A stretch of DNA of 64,000 bases. Origin: Garcia nutans. Taxonomy: Eukaryota; Streptophyta; Magnoliopsida; Malpighiales; Euphorbiaceae. The stretch covers positions 28,539,001-28,603,000 of the forward strand of contig CANTUV010000037.1 in NCBI GenBank assembly GCA_947685225.1, in the 5' to 3' direction. Both the position numbers and the translations under genes were made by a program. Shown here piece by piece: positions 57,321 to 64,000 of this stretch. Numbering within the stretch: the first letter of the stretch is position 1; each line of letters begins with the position of its first letter. The notes beneath the pieces are model-generated. The model was not told the DNA's origin and searched no databases. It was given only the letters and a program-made list of their open reading frames with translations.

Positions 57321-57470
57321 TAGGTTTGAGGTTCTCGACCTAGGTAGGTTTTTGGGAAGAGAAAATGGGATTTCAAATGTGATTTTAACATGTTATACAT
57401 GCATTTGGATTGGCATTCTATCTAGTCCCTGATGTGATGATTCTTTCCATATTTACAAATATAGGTAGAC

Positions 57471-58640
57471 ATGGCGTCTAGGATGCACCAGTCTGCTGAG
57501 GGGAGTGCTGATAGTGTAGCTCCAAAAGAGGGTCGAGATGGAGCTAGTGTTGAGATTACTGGGGAGGCATCTGCTTCAGTGCTAGTCAAACCAGCAGGAC
57601 ATGGAGATCCACCAGTCTAGGTTCATTAGATGGTGGAGCTGCTCCATCAGGCCCCAATATAGATATAACAATAGCAGTCGCTGTAGCCACCACCACAAAC
57701 CAAGAAGTATGATAATTTGAGGAAGTTGGATAGGGGCCAGAGAGTGTTTATTCAGTTGCAGGCTACTGGGGATGAGAAGTTTGATTATGCTAAGTCTCTT
57801 CTGCAGGTAGATGCTTATGAGTGGTGGAAGACAGTTCCTATGGAACGACTGAACCTCCGATTCTAACATATGCCAATTTCCTGTGGGAATTCGAGAAGAA
57901 GTATACCCCTAGAAAGTACAAAGATGCTAAGACGAAGGAATTCCTGAGTTTAAGGTAGGAGATGAAGACGGTGACTGAGAATGAGATAGAGTTCATCCGA
58001 CTAAGCAAGTATGTAGGGGGGATTGTAATAGATGAAATTGATAGATACCAGAGGTTTGAAGAGGGATTGTGGCCATCCATCATGTGTCAGGTGGCTGAAA
58101 GTCGGCATGAGGACCTTTCACGATTGGCATCTGCCACAAAAAAATATGGAGAAGGCTTAGGGAATTGCGACTGTAGTCAGAGTAGAGAGCAGAGATAGAA
58201 GACCACAGTTGGAGCCAGGGTCTTCATCATCTAAGAGAGGACAAGGGAGTTTCCTATAGAGATCTATCAGAGGCCAGAGGCAGCCTGGCAGAGGATCTCT
58301 ATAGTAACAGAGGTAGAGACCTGTAGCCTCAATTGCTAGTGCACCGACTCTAGTTATGCAGAGATATATTTTACCTATTTGTGCTCAGTGTGGATGAGTG
58401 CATAGAGATGTTTGCTGGGGGGACTCATACATTACCTATTTGTTTTAGATGTGGGTCACAGGACCACCTTATCAGGGATTGTCCTGAGCCACATGAGGAT
58501 AGATAGACTGATACAGCAGCATCTCGACCCCACGTCAGAGGGGGTCGTGGTGGTAGAGGTAGTGGCAGGGGTGGTAGACCAGGGTCCAGTAAGAAAGGAG
58601 ATTCTATAGCAGGCAGTAGACCAGATGATGCAGGGCTATC
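57471..58640 (+). pseudogene. Gag of element B
   Basis: ATG at 57471 (MASRMHQSAEG). The core includes WEFEKKY (about 57885) and the frame 57962-58198 with MKTVTENEIEFIRLSKYV. A CX2CX4HX4C zinc knuckle is intact at 58441-58482 (C-F-R-C-G-S-Q-D-H-L-I-R-D-C), followed by a Gly/Arg-rich tail. Stops at about 57617 and elsewhere. Confidence 0.82.
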
Positions 58641-59230
58641 ATAGTAGGTATATGTGATGTAGAGGCAGCCTTATGCTTCAGCTATCATAGCTGGTATTTT
58701 TACTTTATTTGACACTTCAGTTCATGCATTGGTAGACCCTAGGTTGACACATTCATACATGAGTGCATCCATCCTGCCTATGAGTGATATGCATTCAGTG
58801 TCCCTAGGATTTGATGTATTGGTTACCAATCCTTTAGGGCACAGTGTCATAGTTAGCAGGGTGCACCAAGATAGTCTAGTTATTGTTCGTGATGAGGAGT
58901 TTCTTAGTGACCTGATTGAGATGCCTTTCAGAGAGTATGATCTAATTCTTGGTATGGATTGGTTATCCAAACATGGGGCTGTGGTAGATTGTCAGCAAAA
59001 ATGTGTTGCTTTGAAAACACATGATGAGAGAGATGTAGTGGTATCTAGTGAGCAGAGACATCTCTCATCCATGTTTATCTAAGCTATATCAGCTAGGAGA
59101 ATGATCTGGAAGGGGTTTGAGGCATATCTGGCTAATGTTATAGATACCAGAGCAGAGGAGACCCAGCTTGACAATATACCTATAGTTGCTAAGTTTTCAG
59201 ATATTTTCCAAATCAAATGCCAGGGTTACC
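58641..59230 (+). pseudogene. Protease of element B
   Basis: Open 58729-59082. The active-site segment is ALVDPRLTHSYMS, with Gly of the D-x-G triad replaced by Arg, then EMPFREYDLILGMDWL. Probably inactive. Confidence 0.82.
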
Positions 59231-60500
59231 TCATGAGAGAGAGGTGGAGTTTGGTATCGATCTGATGTCTGGTACCACTCCCATCTCCATCACCCCTTAT
59301 CGGATGGCACTTGCAAAATTAAAGGAGTTGAATGTGTAGTTGTAGGAGCTACTGGATAAAGTGTTTATCCACCCTAGTGTCTCACTTGGGGAGCACCAGT
59401 GCTATTTGCGAAGAAGAATGATGGCACTTTGAGATTATGCATTGACTATCGGAAGTTAAATAAGGTAACCATCAAGAATATGTATCTATTACCTTGTATC
59501 AATGATCTCTTCGATCAGTTAAAGGGAGCAATTGTATTCTCTAAGATTGTTATGAGATCAGGGTACCATCAGTTGAGAGTTAGAGATGTAGATGTACCCA
59601 AGACTGCTTTTCGCACGAGGTATGTGCATTATGAGTTTTGGTGATGCAACTTAGATTGATGAATGCACTAGTAGCATTCATGGGTTTGATGAATCGGGTC
59701 TTCCAACTGTATTTGGATCATTTTTTAGTGGTTTTCATCAATGATATTATGGTGTATTCACATAATAAGAAAGATCATGATAGGCATCTATGAACTGTAC
59801 TACAAACGTTAAGAGAGAAGTAGTTATATGCTAAGCTATCGAGTGTGAGTTCTGGTTAGATCAAGTGACTTTTCTCGGACATGTGGTAACAATAGAGGTT
59901 ATTAGAGTTGATCCGAGTAAAGTAGAGGCCATTTTGAATTGGATTCCACCAAAGAATGTGACAGAGGTTTGAAGATTTTTAGGTTTGGCAGGATATTATC
60001 ATCAGTTTGTGAAGGGATTTTCTATGATAGCTTCACCACTCACCAGATTACTTTGGAAAGGTGTGAGATTTTTATGGATAGACCGACGTTAGGCGTTCTT
60101 TGAGTAGTTGAGAGATTTACTGACTCGAACTCCGGTTCTTACTCTACCTGTGGAAGGTAAACAATATGTGATTTACAGTGATGCTTCACACAATGGTTTA
60201 GGTTGTGTCTGATGCAGGAGGGTAGATTCATTACTTATGCATCTTGACAGTTAAAGCCTCATGAGTTGAATTACCCAACTCATGATTTGGAGTTAGCAGC
60301 CATTGTTTTTACATTGAAGATCTGGCGACACCACTTGTATGGGGAGAAATGTTTCATCTACACTAATCATAAGAGTTTGAAATATTTAGGTGTCCAGAAA
60401 GAATTGAATTTGAGACAGAGGTGATGGTTGGATTTGATAAAAGACTATGACTACTTGATTGATTATCACCCTGGCAAGACAAATGTGGTTGTAGATGCCT
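59231..60500 (+). pseudogene. Reverse transcriptase and RNase H of element B
   Basis: RT: LFAKKNDGTLRLCIDYRKLN and MRSGYHQLRV (59399-59644; the Asp before R in the usual DLRSGYHQL is Met in context VMRSG). Catalytic pair near 59735-59765 reads FINDIMVYS, first Asp to Asn. RNase H from about 60160: VIYSDASHNGLGCV, then a frameshift; YHPGKTNVVVDALS-type end near 60465-60505. Several in-frame stops. Confidence 0.84.
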
Positions 60501-60780
60501 TGAGTTGAAAGTCCATGGCAAGGTTGACTGCTTATTCGCTCTCGTTGCTTATTGAGTTGAGAGCGTTGTATGCTAGATTTGAGTTATGTGATGATGGTGC
60601 ACTGATGGTTCAATTGCAGTTGAGGCCAGTGTTGCTATATTAGATTAAGAAAGCACATCAGGCAGATGATCAAATTCAAAAGATTGTGGAGGATTGCCAA
60701 AAGGGGGAGAGCAGAGACTTTCATATGAGAGATGATGGTAGTTTATGGTACATGGATAGATTGTGTATTCCTGATGATGT
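60501..60780 (+). pseudogene. RNase H-integrase linker and start of integrase, element B
   Basis: Reads towards LCIPDDV at the insertion point, the usual beginning of the integrase zinc-finger region. Continued at 63557. Confidence 0.72.
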
Positions 60781-63556
60781 TGTAACACCCTCAAACCTTA
60801 TATATGTTTAATACATACACCTAGTATTTATAAAATACTCATATAAAGTATAAAAATGCCACAACTTAGTTTACTAAAATTTTCATATTCCCAATTTAAA
60901 ATCCCAAACATTTTAAAATGTATTTCTAATAAAGCAATAAAATATTCTTTATTAGTTTTAGGTACCCAAAATAAGTATTTTATATAAAAATCTCTGAAAA
61001 AGATTTACCAGAGTTTTGCCTATGAAATAGACATCCCAAAAATTTCAACACTCAACATGCAGAAAAATACACTCCCAATAACAATAAATCAAACATTTCA
61101 CCCCAACTTCTCAATCTCTCCGTATTTTCCTCAAAATATTCATATATATATATATAAACACATATACACATTCCCACATTATACAATTTATCCAAACATT
61201 TTTTATAATTTACAAACTCTCAAAAATATAACATAATATACATGATGATAAAATGTACTATAGCATAGAATGTATACATAGTGGCAACTGGCTCTATCCC
61301 TGTGACAGCAAAAATCATCTCGAGCCTAGACCTGACCAGGTTTAGATGAACTCTTCGGATCTATCGGATCAACCCTGTCACCTACACGATGAATTTTAAT
61401 CGCGCTAAGCTAAAAGCTTAGTGGTACATACTTTAATAATAATGAAACTTTAAAAGAAAATACAATGCATTATGCTATACCATAACATTTCACAATGTAA
61501 TATGCAATTCCACTTTACTTCACATTTATCATTCTTTCTAAACATCAAATTAACACATACACAAGCATTGGGCCCAACTAACCTAGTACATTATTCAAAT
61601 TTCAGAGTTACTATTTTGTTTTATTTAGACACTCAGTGTCTAGCCAGAAGGCAATACAAGTGACGCCCAACATCTAGCCTGAAAACAAATCATAGTGACG
61701 TCCAATGTCTAGCCCAAAGGCAAATCATATATCAATGATGCCCAACTTCGAGCCCCGAAGGCAAATTATGAGAATAATCTCATAGGCATGCCACCACACA
61801 TAACTCTAAAAATTTAATAGTACACTAACCTAACACAAAAATAGTACATAATTCCATAATCAACTTTCTTATCACATTGCCTCTTTTTCTCATCTTTCTC
61901 ATTCATAATAATGCCAAATCACTTTAATACATTATATTTTATCACTTTGTCACAATATATGTCATTTAGCATTACAATCATATTACCCAAATATTTTTGG
62001 GTTAGTTTCACATAAATCACATAAACCATGTTTCATTCATTTTAGCCATTGATAATGGCTTTTTCACAATGTACATAATGCATATACATCATTTCACATT
62101 CAGTATCACAATGCATATGCATATTCAAATAACTAAGTAGCTTAACACATTTTCTACCTCTAATGTGTTAAGCCAAATTAAATGCAAATATATTTAGATT
62201 ATCAAAAGTATGTGCACACCTTAACTTAGCACTCAAACTCAAGCTAAAGTATCCTTTTAACTTCCACTTCCAAATTGCCCTTCAACACTAAGGTTGGGCA
62301 AATTGCTTCCACTTAATGCCTATTCAAAACATGAGTAAATATAATCATTTAGCATCACATTTCAAGGCATTTTAAATATAAAATCCTAATTAAACATCAT
62401 TATATTCACTTTTACAAAATTTTCCTTTCCTTACTTTAGCTTTAGAATTCCATTCCTTCAAATTTTAATTGGTGTTTTAAGTTTATTTTTATTATTAAAA
62501 ACATATTAGAACATGTTTTAACCAATTAAATCCAATAAACACATATTCTTTAATAAAATCCTAAAATGTGCCCTAAGCCTCTTCGTTACCAATTCTTCAT
62601 TCCAACCCATTCCAAATGTTAATCTAAACCCATTTTCATCATTTAAATCATTTAATAATATGATTTATTCATTAAAATCAAATAAACAACTACACTTGAA
62701 AAATTCTCTTCCAAAACCCTAAATTTACACTACGTCTCCCAAACTTCATCTAAACTTAATCAAATCCATTATTTGACTTTAAAATTATTGTTTAGGCATC
62801 AAAACAACATCTTTGATATCCATTTGAACAATTAAAAAACACACTTGCAAAAAACCAAATCACACATAACCCTAAAATCATCTTCTTCACCCAAACTCAA
62901 CCCAAACTTAATCCTTTCTTCTATCTAACTTAAAAATCATTACTTACTACTCAAAATAGCATCATTCATACTAATTCAAGCAATTAAATCATGCTTATAC
63001 AAAAACCCAAACTTCACATATTCATAATTTCATGGAAATTTAAAGATAAAGATAGAAAGCTTACTAATTTAAGTAGAAATCACCAAAACTCCAATTAATT
63101 CTTGATAAAATCCTTCAAATCTTGGTGTATGAAAGAAGAGAAGACCTTCCTCCATTAACAATGGTGGTTCAACATTGGAGAAGAAGAAGAAGAAAATGAA
63201 TTTTGATTTTTAACTTTTAACTTTTTTCCTTTTTAATTAAAGACCACATATATATAATATTTTATTATTTTATTTAATTATTTATTTATTTATTTTAGAA
63301 TGACAATTTACCTCTTCCACTCATAAATAATTTTTTTAAATTATTTAATTAATTTTAATTTTAAAAAGCATATTTACAATTTTTCCATTTGACCATTTGA
63401 CTTTCTTCTTTAATGTTGACTTTGTATATGTTATATTTATTTTATATATATTTCACATATACACTTTATTTTCTCACTTCTAATCCTTCAATTTTTCATT
63501 TAAATTATTTATTTAATTTATTTAATTTAATTTTTAAAAAATTAACGGATGTTATA
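60781..63556 (-). mobile_element. Solo LTR, minus orientation, 2776 bp, TSD GATGT
   Basis: Left end TGTAACACCC at 60781, right end GGATGTTATA at 63556 (terminal TGTAAC changed to TATAAC in element sense). GATGT is duplicated at 60776-60780 and 63557-63561. Twin hairpin at 61380-61424; spacer tandem repeat at 61626-61795 (four units of about 40-45 bases with TCTAGCC...AAGGCAAATCA). Confidence 0.92.
61380..61424 (-). other. Twin-hairpin element of the solo LTR
   Basis: Minus-strand CTAAGC with GCTTAG, then GCGCGATT ... ATCGTGT and AGGTGA. Confidence 0.65.
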
Positions 63557-64000
63557 GATGTGAAGTTGAAGAAGAAAATTTTAGAGGAAGCACATCAATC
63601 ATTCTATGCTATGTATCCCGGAAGTTCTAAGATGTATCAAGACTTGAGTCAGCACTATTGATGGTCAGGTATGAAGAGGGATATAGCAGAATTTGTATCC
63701 AGATGTCTCAGTTGCCAGAGAGTGAAGGCTAAGCACCACGTTCCTTCAGGATTGCTTCAGCCATTGTCAGTACCTGAGTGGAAATGGGAGCGAGTGACCA
63801 TGGATTTTGTGACTAGACTGCCTTTGACCTAGAAGAAGCATGATGCAATCTAGGTGATAGTTGATCAGATAACAAAGACAGCTAATTTTCTTCTAGTTAA
63901 GATCGACAACTCACTTGATAGGTTGGTTGAGTTGTATATCAGTGAGATAGTGAGATTGTATGGAGTCCCAGTGTCATTGGTGTCAGATCAAGATTTCCAT
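63557..64000 (+). pseudogene. Integrase of element B, zinc-finger and core start, running off the window
   Basis: KKKILEEAHQSFYAMYPGSS and KMYQDLSQHY (HHCC finger: H in EAH and QHY), CLSCQRVKAKHH-type CxxC near 63700-63735, then the core beginning with WKWERVTMDFVT (first catalytic Asp) and LYGVPVSLVSDQDF (second Asp region). A stop near 63660 and another near 63830 break the frame. Confidence 0.82.

Larger units (their letters stand above)
57301..64000 (+). mobile_element. Interior of Tekay-like element B, split by a solo LTR, 3' end outside the window
   Basis: Domain order gag, protease, RT, RNase H, integrase, as in Ty3/gypsy. Integrase is interrupted at 60780/63557 by a solo LTR. Multiple stops and frameshifts in every domain. 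Same family as element A. Confidence 0.88.

Overview
This window is repeat-dense nuclear DNA of an angiosperm (probably a eudicot; I cannot name the species). It is AT-rich, has no recognisable host gene, rRNA or tRNA gene, and almost every stretch can be assigned to LTR retrotransposons nested inside one another. The assignments rest on LTR ends, 5-bp target site duplications (TSDs), primer binding sites (PBS), polypurine tracts (PPT) and degraded gag/pol motifs. Clade names (Tekay-like, Athila-like, Ogre/Tat-like, Reina-like, Angela-like) follow protein and PBS signatures and are inferences; the boundaries are read directly.

Left block (1-21542). A minus-strand Tekay-like element (5' LTR 18154-20996, PBS, gag, protease, RT, RNase H to 12349) sits in an older LTR fragment (20997-21542). 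A solo LTR (14796-17505, TSD CTTCT) split its gag. A minus-strand Athila-like gag/protease element (4665-12348) split its RNase H. That element's left LTR was cut by a plus-strand LTR (beyond the window to 4664), which itself carries a nested solo LTR (1390-3918, TSD CAAGT).

Middle block (21543-48810). A minus-strand chromovirus (Reina-like, with a chromodomain) has been split into at least five pieces. The inserts are: an Ogre/Tat-like solo LTR (22446-32742, TSD GTTAT), itself carrying an Angela-like Copia solo LTR (22948-24373, TSD TCATG) and a complete Athila-like gag-protease element without pol (25095-31879, TSD CCCAA); a 3-kb solo LTR (34122-37138, TSD GAGTT); and a complete, young-looking, non-coding LARD-type element with 3.2-kb LTRs (38739-48756, TSD TGAGC).

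Right block (48762-64000). An Athila-type LTR fragment (49529-50024) is followed by an Ogre/Tat-like element (5' LTR 50025-52018, tRNA-Arg-type PBS, broken gag), then a plus-strand Tekay-like element (5' LTR 54638-57300, gag, protease, RT, RNase H, integrase) that runs off the window and is split in its integrase by another solo LTR (60781-63556, TSD GATGT).

The most interesting signal is not coding. LTRs from several clades carry arrays of a short word alternating with its own reverse complement. Where a TATA box is clear, the array lies just upstream of it. The same word family (GACACG...CGTGTC) recurs in nine LTRs of two unrelated clades, while two copies of one LTR family (Ogre/Tat-like) carry different words in the same slot. 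The Tekay/LARD-type LTRs also share a pair of adjacent hairpins near their 3' end whose stems show apparent compensatory changes.
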